A program made the position numbers and the translations under genes. 11,783 nt of DNA, taken from positions 9,197 through 20,979 of the forward strand of contig CADAHD010000040.1 of assembly GCA_902787595.1 (NCBI GenBank). Reading direction: 5' to 3'. This DNA comes from an uncultured Lachnospiraceae bacterium. GTDB taxonomy: Bacteria; Bacillota_A; Clostridia; Lachnospirales; Lachnospiraceae. Under the pieces are notes generated by a model that was not told where the DNA came from, searched no databases, and worked only from the letters and a program-made list of their open reading frames with translations. Each line of letters opens with the position of its first letter. Within the stretch, counting starts at the first letter, position 1. Positions 1-6,529 of this stretch are shown here, one piece after another.

Positions 1-406
1 GCACGCTCTGAAGATCCGCTTCGTATGCGAATTCATCCATGATCATATCCGTAAGTTCTGCGGCGGAGTATGCATCTTCTGCGTTTTCAAGCAGTTTAAG
101 GATAAAAAAATGAAGTATCAGATCGGTATCGGTAAAGCTCTTTGTCTGCCAGACAGAAAAGAGCGGATTGGTATCAAGCTGTTTCTGATCGATCTGCAAA
201 GAAATGTTTTTTGAGCGTCCGCCCTCTGTAAAATCCTCCTGAACAAAATCAGGAAGCCAGCTTACTATGCGGCGGCGTTCGTCGTCATAAGTGCGGGCGC
301 TCTTTCCGGGGAAATCACTGCGGCTCTTAAATCCGTATACAAAGAAATCCCTGACGTAATCCCTGCATTTATCTATGTTTTTGATGAGTTCCTGAAAATC
401 TGACAT
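1..406 (-). CDS. Probable WYL-domain transcriptional regulator, N-terminal part (cut by window edge)
   Basis: Reading the minus strand from the ATG at 406-404 gives an open frame of 135 codons that leaves the window at base 1. The protein begins MSDFQELIKNIDKCRDYVRD and continues with FFVYGFKSRSDF and a KSARTYDDERRRI segment. From memory this resembles the N-terminus of clostridial WYL-domain regulators, in which a helical DNA-binding part precedes the ligand-sensing WYL domain. The WYL domain itself would lie outside the window, so the assignment rests only on N-terminal resemblance. The gene is transcribed away from the structured RNA region and the DUF2828 gene. Regulators commonly control a divergent neighbour, and the inverted repeats at 458-522 are plausible binding sites. 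WYL proteins are known regulators of RNA-repair, CRISPR and phage-defence loci. It could instead be an unrelated helical protein. Confidence 0.6.
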   Translation of the reverse strand, partial: MSDFQELIKNIDKCRDYVRDFFVYGFKSRSDFPGKSARTYDDERRRIVSWLPDFVQEDFTEGGRSKNISLQIDQKQLDTNPLFSVWQTKSFTDTDLILHFFILKLLENAEDAYSAAELTDMIMDEFAYEADLQSV

Positions 407-420
407 GACCTTATTGTATT

Positions 421-522
421 ATGAGATGCTTATGATTTCAACAGAATTTATAATGATCTGCATGTTCGCAGCTTTTTTGAAATGATTATGATAACAATCT
501 CTGTTATCCTGTGAACATGCAG
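421..522. promoter_or_regulatory. Divergent control region with nested inverted repeats
   Basis: Two symmetrical elements lie between the divergent genes. The outer pair, CTGCATGTTCGCAG (458-471) and CTGTGAACATGCAG (509-522), are reverse complements with one difference in 14, and each arm is itself roughly CTGC-N6-GCAG. The inner pair is GATAAC-N7-GTTATC (490-508), a perfect 6-bp inverted repeat. The outer arms are about 51 bp apart, near five helical turns. This fits operators for the adjacent regulator, but the outer arms could also form an RNA stem if transcribed. Promoter hexamers are ambiguous: TATAAT at 449-454 has no good -35, and TATGAT at 487-492 has a weak one, as expected at an activator-dependent promoter. 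On the minus strand, TATAAA opposite 447-452 could serve the regulator gene. Confidence 0.5.
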
Positions 523-627
523 GGTAGCTCAAGGGGTAGAGCACGAAAAAAACAGATCATTACAGTGATCTTAACAGCAAATATCGCGTAGGGCATCGGT
601 GTAGCCGGTTCGAGTCCGGCCCCTGCT
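518..627 (+). ncRNA. tRNA-like RNA with anticodon arm replaced (Y-RNA/YrlA-like candidate)
   Basis: The sequence folds with exact tRNA spacing. The acceptor is 518-524 with 621-627: six Watson-Crick pairs and a terminal U-U. U8 and A9 fall at 525-526. The D stem GCTC/GAGC is 527-530/539-542 with loop AAGGGGTA, and base 543 takes position 26. The T arm is a perfect 5-bp stem, 604-608/616-620, around the loop TTCGAGT. The anticodon arm is missing. In its place 60 nt (544-603) can form a 6-bp hairpin (554-559/566-571) and a GU-containing 6-bp hairpin (581-586/597-602). No CCA follows the acceptor. It therefore mimics a tRNA's elbow and acceptor without decoding. Bacterial Y RNAs that bind Ro60 (YrlA type) carry such a module, and the next gene encodes a Ro60-like protein. 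The alternative is a decayed or intron-bearing tRNA, but every retained arm is intact. Transcript ends are unknown. Confidence 0.75.
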
Positions 628-631
628 ATTG

Positions 632-729
632 GTGACACAAACAGCATAGTATTCTGATGGAGAAATATCGTACGCCTGAACGGCTGCGATAGAGCAGGTT
701 CGAATCCTGCAAAACGGAATATGTGTCAT
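632..729 (+). ncRNA. Second tRNA-like module with perfect T arm, closed by an 8-bp helix
   Basis: Four bases after the first module, 632-639 (GTGACACA) can pair with 722-729 (TGTGTCAT): eight pairs including one GU. Inside is a hairpin where an anticodon arm would be (667-672/685-690, one bulged C, then GCC/GGC around a 5-nt loop). Next comes a perfect T arm, 694-698/706-710, with the invariant-type loop TTCGAAT. Both modules share an AAATATCG string before the arm that precedes the T arm (579-586 and 663-670), suggesting a duplicated ancestor. The 5' part (640-666) has no clear D arm. Eleven bases (711-721) separate the T arm from the closing helix, so this is less tRNA-like than the first copy. 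It may be a second RNA, or the 3' domain of one longer RNA. Confidence 0.55.
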
Positions 730-743
730 GGAGGAATACAATT

Positions 744-809
744 GGGACGCTATCAGCAAAAAGGGTGGATTTATTGATATTGGTAATGATCAAACAAAAA
801 GCGTCCTGG
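744..809 (+). promoter_or_regulatory. Structured leader element just upstream of the DUF2828 gene
   Basis: Bases 744-751 (GGGACGCT) pair with 800-807 (AGCGTCCT): seven Watson-Crick pairs plus one GU, extendable by two GU pairs. Within the enclosed loop is an AU-rich hairpin, TTGAT 774-778 with ATCAA 789-793, topped by ATT/AAT. The helix ends a few bases before the ribosome binding site at 814-820. It may be a 5'-leader control element, a boundary for release of the upstream RNAs, or a third RNA module. This stretch is also open in the frame of the gene from an ATG at 728, but that ATG sits in the helix of the second RNA module and lacks a good ribosome binding site. Confidence 0.4.
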
Positions 810-829
810 ATCTAAGGAGGAACAGAGAG

Positions 830-2314
830 ATGAGTTTTGCAGAAGTACTTAATAAAGCAGCAGGCTTTACACGCACCGAAAACGGCGCAGCAGCGCTTAA
901 CACAACACAGGATGCATGCCTGGATCTTTTCGGCAGCATAGGCGCGCTGCGTGAAGCAGATGAAACACGCATAGAGAGGCTTTTTGCCGATGCGTATAAA
1001 GAAGATGCGCTCTTTGCCACAAAGCTGGCATTCTATGGCCGCGATGTTCGCGGTGGTCTTGGTGAGCGCAGGACCTTCAGGGTAATGCTGCGTTACATGG
1101 CGCAGAACCATCCTGAAAGTCTGCGTGCAAATCTTGATCTGATAGGCGTTTATGGCCGCTACGACGATCTTTATGAGCTGACAGGCACACAGCTCGAATC
1201 AGAGATGTGGGCGGCCATGAAAGCCCAGTTCGAGGAAGACAGGCGCAATATGGAAGAGGGACATGCCATATCCCTGCTGGCAAAGTGGATAAAGACAGCC
1301 GATGCCAGCTCGGAAAAAACCCGTAAACTGGGTATACTTACAGCGCAGAAACTGGGCTATTCCGTATACGAATTTAAACGTATAGTACGCCGTATGCGTA
1401 AGCATATAGGTATCGTTGAGGCACTGATGAGCACAGGCCGCTGGAGCGAGATAAGCTACAGCAGTGTACCTTCACGCGCCATGATGATATATCGTAATGC
1501 GTTTTTCCGTAATGATGAAGAGCGTTTCAGCGCGTTTATAAACCGCGCAGTTTGCGGAGAAGAAAAGATAAATGCGGATACCCTGTATCCTTACGACATA
1601 GTGGAAAAGTATCTTTCTTATTCATGGAATGTGAATATAGTTAATCTGTCTGAAAAAGATAATGCCGTATTGGAGGCACAGTGGCGCGCGCTTCCCGACT
1701 ATGTTGAGGAAGGCTGCAATGCATTGGTTATAGCCGATGTATCAGGTTCCATGATGGGCCGCCCCATGGCAAGTTCACTTGGCCTGGCGCTGTATTTTGC
1801 AGAGCATAACCGCGGCGACTATCACGGTCTGTTCATGTCTTTCAGCGGTGAGTCTCAGATCCATAAAGTAAAGGGCGAGACTCTTGCACAGAAATTATCA
1901 TCCATAGCGACTTCCGAATGGGGAATGAATACCAACTTAAGGGCGGCATTTGAAAAAGTGCTCGAACTTGCGCTTAAGAATAATACTCCAAAAGAGGATA
2001 TGGTAAAGTCTCTGATAGTGATATCGGATATGGAGATAGACTGCTGCAGCAATCGTGAATGGACGTTTTACGATACCATGCGCGACAGATACCATAAGGC
2101 CGGTTACGAGATCCCCAATATAATCTTCTGGAATGTTAACAGCCGCCATGATATCTTTCATGCGGACAGCAGCAGAAAAGGCGTGCAGCTCTGCTCCGGT
2201 CAGTCTGCGTCAACATTTAAGCAGCTGCTTTCCTGTATAGGACTTACGCCTGTCGAAGCAATGAGACAGATAATAAACTGTGAACGCTACGAAGCCATAC
2301 GCTTAAGCGCCTGA
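830..2314 (+). CDS. DUF2828-family vWA protein, Ro60/TROVE-like
   Basis: The 494-residue protein starts MSFAEVLNKAAGF. The start is set by AAGGAGG at 814-820, nine bases before the ATG; an in-frame ATG at 728 lies in structured RNA and is less likely. Residues about 1-280 are helical, in the style of the DUF2828/TROVE repeat region, with family-like segments SLLAKWIKTA and VPSRAMMIYRNAF. Residues about 295-480 form a von Willebrand A domain with an intact metal site: DVSGS at 303-307, Thr368 in MNTN, and Asp400 in ISDME. From family knowledge, Ro60 is a helical-repeat ring closed by a vWA domain that binds Y RNAs and misfolded RNAs. DUF2828 shares this layout, but its function is not established. 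RNA binding here is inferred from the tRNA-like modules immediately upstream. No signal peptide or membrane segment is seen, so it should be cytoplasmic. Confidence 0.85.
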   Translation: MSFAEVLNKAAGFTRTENGAAALNTTQDACLDLFGSIGALREADETRIERLFADAYKEDALFATKLAFYGRDVRGGLGERRTFRVMLRYMAQNHPESLRANLDLIGVYGRYDDLYELTGTQLESEMWAAMKAQFEEDRRNMEEGHAISLLAKWIKTADASSEKTRKLGILTAQKLGYSVYEFKRIVRRMRKHIGIVEALMSTGRWSEISYSSVPSRAMMIYRNAFFRNDEERFSAFINRAVCGEEKINADTLYPYDIVEKYLSYSWNVNIVNLSEKDNAVLEAQWRALPDYVEEGCNALVIADVSGSMMGRPMASSLGLALYFAEHNRGDYHGLFMSFSGESQIHKVKGETLAQKLSSIATSEWGMNTNLRAAFEKVLELALKNNTPKEDMVKSLIVISDMEIDCCSNREWTFYDTMRDRYHKAGYEIPNIIFWNVNSRHDIFHADSSRKGVQLCSGQSASTFKQLLSCIGLTPVEAMRQIINCERYEAIRLSA

Positions 2315-2316
2315 AT

Positions 2317-2359
2317 AAAGACCACGAGACCACGGGGAGAGACCTCGTGGTCTTTTTTT
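2317..2359 (+). terminator. Intrinsic terminator after the DUF2828 gene
   Basis: An 11-bp stem, 2318-2328 with 2344-2354 (AAGACCACGAG / CTCGTGGTCTT), closes a 15-nt loop and runs into a stretch of eight T bases broken only by one C. It starts three bases after the stop codon and separates this unit from the dihydrouridine synthase gene. Confidence 0.9.
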
Positions 2360-2360
2360 A

Positions 2361-2393
2361 TTGTATTATTGTGAATTTAGCTTATACTATAAT
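2361..2393 (+). promoter_or_regulatory. Probable sigma-A promoter for the dihydrouridine synthase unit
   Basis: TTGTAT at 2361-2366 and TATACT at 2383-2388 are separated by 16 nt. An overlapping TATAAT at 2388-2393 is a second -10 option but lacks a well-spaced -35. The site lies between the upstream terminator and the ATG at 2426, where a promoter is needed. Confidence 0.5.
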
Positions 2394-2425
2394 CGTGAAT
2401 AAATCATAAAACAGATACTACGGAT

Positions 2426-3373
2426 ATGAATGAATTGGGAAAAGAGATCGCCGTAGGCGGGATCAGATTAAAATCCAATATTTTGATGGCTCCACTGGCA
2501 GGTTATACCTGCTTTCCTTTTCGTTTGATGGCAGAGCGGCTGGGCGCGGGAAGCGCTTATACGGAAATGGTAAGCGCGGACGGTCTTAAGTATGATGACA
2601 GAGCAACAGCCAGACTTCTGTATACGGATGACAGAGAAAAACTCAAGTGCGTACAGCTTCTGGGTTCCGTACCCACAGTGTTCGAACGGGCCGTAAAAAG
2701 TGAGCGTCTGGAAAAGTTTGACATTATCGATATCAATATGGGATGTCCGGTACCGAATGTGATAAAGGCCGGAGAAGGCAGCGCGCTTTTGGAAGACCTT
2801 CCGCGCGCATCAAAGATCATAGAAGCATGCAAACGCAGCGGAAAAGTAGTTTCAGTTAAATGCCGCATCGGCATGAACCGGCACAGGATAGTCATAGAAG
2901 AATTTGCGCGTATGTGTGAAGCATCTGGGGCTGACATGATCACGGTACATGGCAGGACCAGGGATATGATGTACGATGGCGAACCGCTGTATGAGTATAT
3001 CAGGCTTGCCAAGCATTCCGTAGGGATCCCGGTATTTGCCAATGGGGGCATCGATTCCAAAGAAAAGGCGTATGCAATGATGGAAAAAACAGATGCGGAC
3101 GGGATCATGCTGGCAAGATATGGTTTTGAAAATCCGCTGATGTTTGCTGAACTTTCCGGGACCAAATGTGAAGATGATAAGAGGAGCCTTATACTTGAAC
3201 AGTTGTCGATAGCTGAAGAATGTTATGATGAATTGTTCGTTCTTACTTATATAAAGAAACTGGCATCGTATTTTATGAAGAAGCTTCCGGGAACAAAGCA
3301 GTATAAGATCGCGCTTTTTGCTTGTGGAAGTATTAAGGAACTTCGCAGTTTATTGTCAGAGATATTTCAGTGA
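2426..3373 (+). CDS. tRNA-dihydrouridine synthase family protein
   Basis: The 315-residue protein is a flavin TIM-barrel enzyme that reduces uridines in the tRNA D loop. The visible family signatures are MAPLAGYTCFPFR at 21-33, DINMGCPVP with the catalytic Cys107, VKCRIG with Lys145, ITVHGRTR with His175, and ANGGI near 205-209 for the flavin phosphate. The final phosphate-binding segment reads DGIMLARYG where most relatives have GR, a small deviation. Length is normal for the family. The ATG at 2426 has only a poor ribosome binding site (ACGGA). The gene opens a same-strand series and is followed after 15 nt by the leucine-rich-repeat gene. It resembles the DusB group common in Firmicutes, but the exact subtype cannot be settled here. 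It is separated from the tRNA-like RNA locus by a terminator. Confidence 0.93.
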   Translation: MNELGKEIAVGGIRLKSNILMAPLAGYTCFPFRLMAERLGAGSAYTEMVSADGLKYDDRATARLLYTDDREKLKCVQLLGSVPTVFERAVKSERLEKFDIIDINMGCPVPNVIKAGEGSALLEDLPRASKIIEACKRSGKVVSVKCRIGMNRHRIVIEEFARMCEASGADMITVHGRTRDMMYDGEPLYEYIRLAKHSVGIPVFANGGIDSKEKAYAMMEKTDADGIMLARYGFENPLMFAELSGTKCEDDKRSLILEQLSIAEECYDELFVLTYIKKLASYFMKKLPGTKQYKIALFACGSIKELRSLLSEIFQ

Positions 3374-3388
3374 TCGGAGTGGGATCTG

Positions 3389-6300
3389 ATGCAGGATCAT
3401 TTTGAGATAACAGAAGGGGTATTGATAAGATGGCAGGGAAGCGCGCCCGAGATAAGCATTCCCGAGGGCGTTCATACCATAGGGGATGGCGCATTGAAAG
3501 GAATGGCATCCCTGCTCAAAGTAGTATTGCCTTCAACTTTAAAACGCATAGGTGATGCGGCGTTTAAGGGATGCAGGCAGTTAAAAGCAATCTGCATTCC
3601 CGAAGGATTAAGCGAGATCGGAGAGTATGCATTTCACAGATGCCATGCGCTTCGGGAGCTTATATTTCCCAAGTCGGTTACGCGTGTAGGTAATTATGCT
3701 TTTTTATATTGTGACGGTCTGGAAAAAGCTGTATTGGAAGGGCCCAAACATTTGGGGAGCGGTGTGTTTTCTCATAATCTTTCATTGCGCGAAGTCGCGT
3801 TAAACAGCAATGTTGACGATTCAAATTTCTCCGATGAGGTTTTTGAGGGATGCATTAATCTTAAAAAGATCAGTCTGTCCGGGGAAGTGTATGAAGTTGA
3901 AAATCTGATAGAGGCGATGGATTCACACACCACCTATCCGTCAATCATCAGTTCTATCGCAAAAAGCGTTTATCATTCGCTTCATATCGAAGATGGTGTT
4001 TTGTGCAGGTTCAGTATAAATCTTAAATCTGTAGATCTGCCTGAGGGCCTCACGGCAATAGGAAAAAGCTGTTTTTTTGATAAAAAGGGCATAGTGCGAA
4101 TTTCTGTTCCGGGATCTGTGCGTGAGATCAGAGCCAATGCTTTTTTAAACTGCGGCAGCCTTGAAGAGATAGTCTTTAAAAATGAAAATGTTCTTTTGGA
4201 TGATAAGGCATTTCGCGGATGCAATAATCTGAAAACAGTGCGCATAAAGGATAAGAGTTATTCCCTTGAAGAGGAAACTGCAGATAGCTTAGTGGCGCAG
4301 ATACGTGACCAGGTGCTGGATGATTTTTATATCAGCGGAAAAATTCTGATGCGTTATATGGGAAGCGAAGAGCAGGTGCAGATACCAAAGGGTGTAGAGA
4401 TAATAGGGGAGCGCTGTTTTTTCGGTAACGAAAAGCTTAAGATAGTCCTGTGTCCCGATGGGCTTAAAGAAATAAGGGAGCAGGCTTTTGCGGGGTGTCT
4501 CACTCTGCAGAATATCGTGTTACCTGAAGGGGTCAGACGCATTGAAAGAGAAGCGTTTGCAGAATGCAGAAAGCTTCTAAAATGCAACCTTTCAAATACT
4601 TTGGAATATATCGGGGAATATGCTTTTCGCCGGTGCACAACGCTTAAGCCGTTTACCCCGTGGCCGCAAAATGCAAAGATCCATTCTTATGCTTTTTACA
4701 AAGCAATAAATTTTGAGGATTCAGAGAGAGGAGTGCAAAGGAAAGCGGATGCTGCTTTGATCACGAAAGCCGGAGAAGACTGCATTGATCCCTATGCAAA
4801 TGCCGGCAAAGACGGCATGAGAGTACTGAAGCTTAAAGGTATACAGCGGATCGGAAAATATGCTTTTGCATCCTGCACGGATCTGGAAGAGATAATAATA
4901 GATGCGCCGGATTGTGTGATCGAACAGAATGCATTTGCGACATGTCCGAATCTTAAAAAAGTATATATCCGTGTTAAGGACTTGGGGAGAGCTGCGTTTG
5001 CATATTGCAGAAAGCTTGAATCGGTAAGGATAGAGGGCGTTTCGGCGCTTCCTCAGGAATGCTTTGCGGGATGCTACCGGCTGTGCGAATTTGAAGCAAA
5101 AGCAGTTACACATCTTGAGGAGCGCTGTTTTGATGAATGTACGCATTTAAACGCATTTGATTTTTCGGGTATCTTAAGGATCGGAGAGCGCGCATTTGAA
5201 CGCTGCGATGCATTAAAGCAGATTACTGTTGATAAGACAGAATGCGCTTACCATGCATTTGCGGATTGCGCGTCATTGAAAGAAGTTGGATTCACGCAAA
5301 ACACTGTATTTAAAAGCGGCGTGTTTATCGGATGTACACAGATATCATCGATCCGATATGACGGACATACATATGTTTTTTCGAAATTCGCAGATGGTCT
5401 CGATCATGCGGATAATCCCTATCCTGCGCAGGTGCGTGAGATCATAGCGTCAGTTTATTCCTGCTTTGATATACGTGAGAAAAAGATATTATCCGGATAT
5501 TTACAGGATGCCGCGCAGGTTACTGTGCCGGAGGATATCGAAGAGATAGGACAGGATGTTTTCAGGGACCATATACGGCTTGAAAAAATAAATATCCCTG
5601 CGGGCCTGCAACGCTTTGGGAGCCATGCATTTACTATGACGTCCTGGCTTGATAAACAGCGTGAAAAAGCAGATATGGTCATCATTAACGGGGTTCTTCT
5701 GGACGGCGCAGGTTGCAAAGGAAAGGTAACGATCCCTGCAGATGTTAAGCGTCTGGCAAGCTGGTGTTTTGCGGGAAACATTGATATCACAGAGCTTGAG
5801 ATACCATTGGAGCGGATCGCGATAGAAGCTCTGTCTTTCAGAAACTGCCTAAATCTTAAGAGGATCACCGATCATAACGGAAAGGTATATGAGCTTTGTG
5901 ATGTTTCGGATCTGAAAAACAAAGCTTATCCTGAAAAGATAGAACAGATCTTTTCCGAATGCATCAACTGCTTCAAACTTGATGAAGAAAATAATCTGGT
6001 GGAAAGTACCGGTAATATTACAAAACTGAGTTTTCCCCGGGGAATCCGATCCATCGGTGAAGGTGTTTATAAGGATTGTCATCTGCTGGATAGCATTGTG
6101 CTTTCAGATGACACACAGCGTATCGGAAAATCTGCGTTTGAGAACAGTAAGTGGTTAAAGACCGTTCAAAATGCAAAGTCTCTTTGTTTCATAGGAGCGC
6201 GGGCTTTTTCCGGATGTCAGTCATTGGAGAGCATTGATCTATCCGATGAATTGAAGCAGATGGGTGAGCGATGCTTTGAACACTGCGCAAGTCTAAAGGA

Positions 6301-6529
6301 GATACATATATCAGAGCGTTTGGAAAAGATACCGCAGAGAGCTTTTTTCAGATGCAAATCGTTAAAGAAGCTGGTGATCCCGCAGGCTGTAAAAGAGATA
6401 GAATCAGAGGCTTTTGCTTTTTGCGATGCTTTAGAAGAAGTACATGTAAGCAAAGGTATAAAGATAGATGATAAAGCATTTGCTTTTTGCGACAAGATCA
6501 GGATCATCTATGCCGGGGATGAGCTATGA
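3389..6529 (+). CDS. Large BspA-type leucine-rich-repeat protein, no signal peptide
   Basis: The 1046 residues consist largely of LRR_5 (BspA/TpLRR-like) repeats of about 23 residues, with the theme IPEGV-x-x-IG-x-x-AF-x-x-C-x-x-L. A higher-order unit also recurs: an F-x-I-x-x-G-x-L opening then a basic or polar stretch and a first repeat, at about residues 5-37, 198-230, 313-345, 693-725, 764-796 and 862-892. Several copies are preceded by a helical linker of the form YP-x-x-I-x-x-I (183-198, 678-694, 847-863). Most BspA-type proteins are secreted, but this one starts MQDHFEITEG with no signal peptide, membrane helix or anchor, so it is probably cytoplasmic. Such repeats usually bind proteins; the partner is unknown. 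A GGAGTGGGA ribosome binding site lies just upstream. Its stop overlaps the next start as ATGA, implying coupled translation with the aldo/keto reductase. Confidence 0.9.
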   Translation: MQDHFEITEGVLIRWQGSAPEISIPEGVHTIGDGALKGMASLLKVVLPSTLKRIGDAAFKGCRQLKAICIPEGLSEIGEYAFHRCHALRELIFPKSVTRVGNYAFLYCDGLEKAVLEGPKHLGSGVFSHNLSLREVALNSNVDDSNFSDEVFEGCINLKKISLSGEVYEVENLIEAMDSHTTYPSIISSIAKSVYHSLHIEDGVLCRFSINLKSVDLPEGLTAIGKSCFFDKKGIVRISVPGSVREIRANAFLNCGSLEEIVFKNENVLLDDKAFRGCNNLKTVRIKDKSYSLEEETADSLVAQIRDQVLDDFYISGKILMRYMGSEEQVQIPKGVEIIGERCFFGNEKLKIVLCPDGLKEIREQAFAGCLTLQNIVLPEGVRRIEREAFAECRKLLKCNLSNTLEYIGEYAFRRCTTLKPFTPWPQNAKIHSYAFYKAINFEDSERGVQRKADAALITKAGEDCIDPYANAGKDGMRVLKLKGIQRIGKYAFASCTDLEEIIIDAPDCVIEQNAFATCPNLKKVYIRVKDLGRAAFAYCRKLESVRIEGVSALPQECFAGCYRLCEFEAKAVTHLEERCFDECTHLNAFDFSGILRIGERAFERCDALKQITVDKTECAYHAFADCASLKEVGFTQNTVFKSGVFIGCTQISSIRYDGHTYVFSKFADGLDHADNPYPAQVREIIASVYSCFDIREKKILSGYLQDAAQVTVPEDIEEIGQDVFRDHIRLEKINIPAGLQRFGSHAFTMTSWLDKQREKADMVIINGVLLDGAGCKGKVTIPADVKRLASWCFAGNIDITELEIPLERIAIEALSFRNCLNLKRITDHNGKVYELCDVSDLKNKAYPEKIEQIFSECINCFKLDEENNLVESTGNITKLSFPRGIRSIGEGVYKDCHLLDSIVLSDDTQRIGKSAFENSKWLKTVQNAKSLCFIGARAFSGCQSLESIDLSDELKQMGERCFEHCASLKEIHISERLEKIPQRAFFRCKSLKKLVIPQAVKEIESEAFAFCDALEEVHVSKGIKIDDKAFAFCDKIRIIYAGDEL

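Noticed and set aside
518..627. An ordinary functional tRNA gene
   Set aside because: No anticodon arm fits between the D and T arms, the interval is 60 nt, and no CCA follows the acceptor.
518..710. CRISPR array or short regularly spaced repeats
   Set aside because: The repeated GGTTCGA-x-TCC elements are T loops within different stems, only two copies, with no constant repeat length.
742..777. Twelve-codon TTG-start leader peptide after GGAGG at 730-734
   Set aside because: Very short, non-ATG start and overlapping the structured leader; nothing else supports translation.
728..829. N-terminal 34-codon extension of the DUF2828 protein from ATG 728
   Set aside because: No good ribosome binding site, it overlaps RNA helices, and AAGGAGG at 814-820 supports ATG 830. 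The extension does not look like the family N-terminus.
2557..3165. Long minus-strand open frame opposite the dihydrouridine synthase
   Set aside because: It is antisense to a clearly recognised gene, and its translation resembles no coherent domain.
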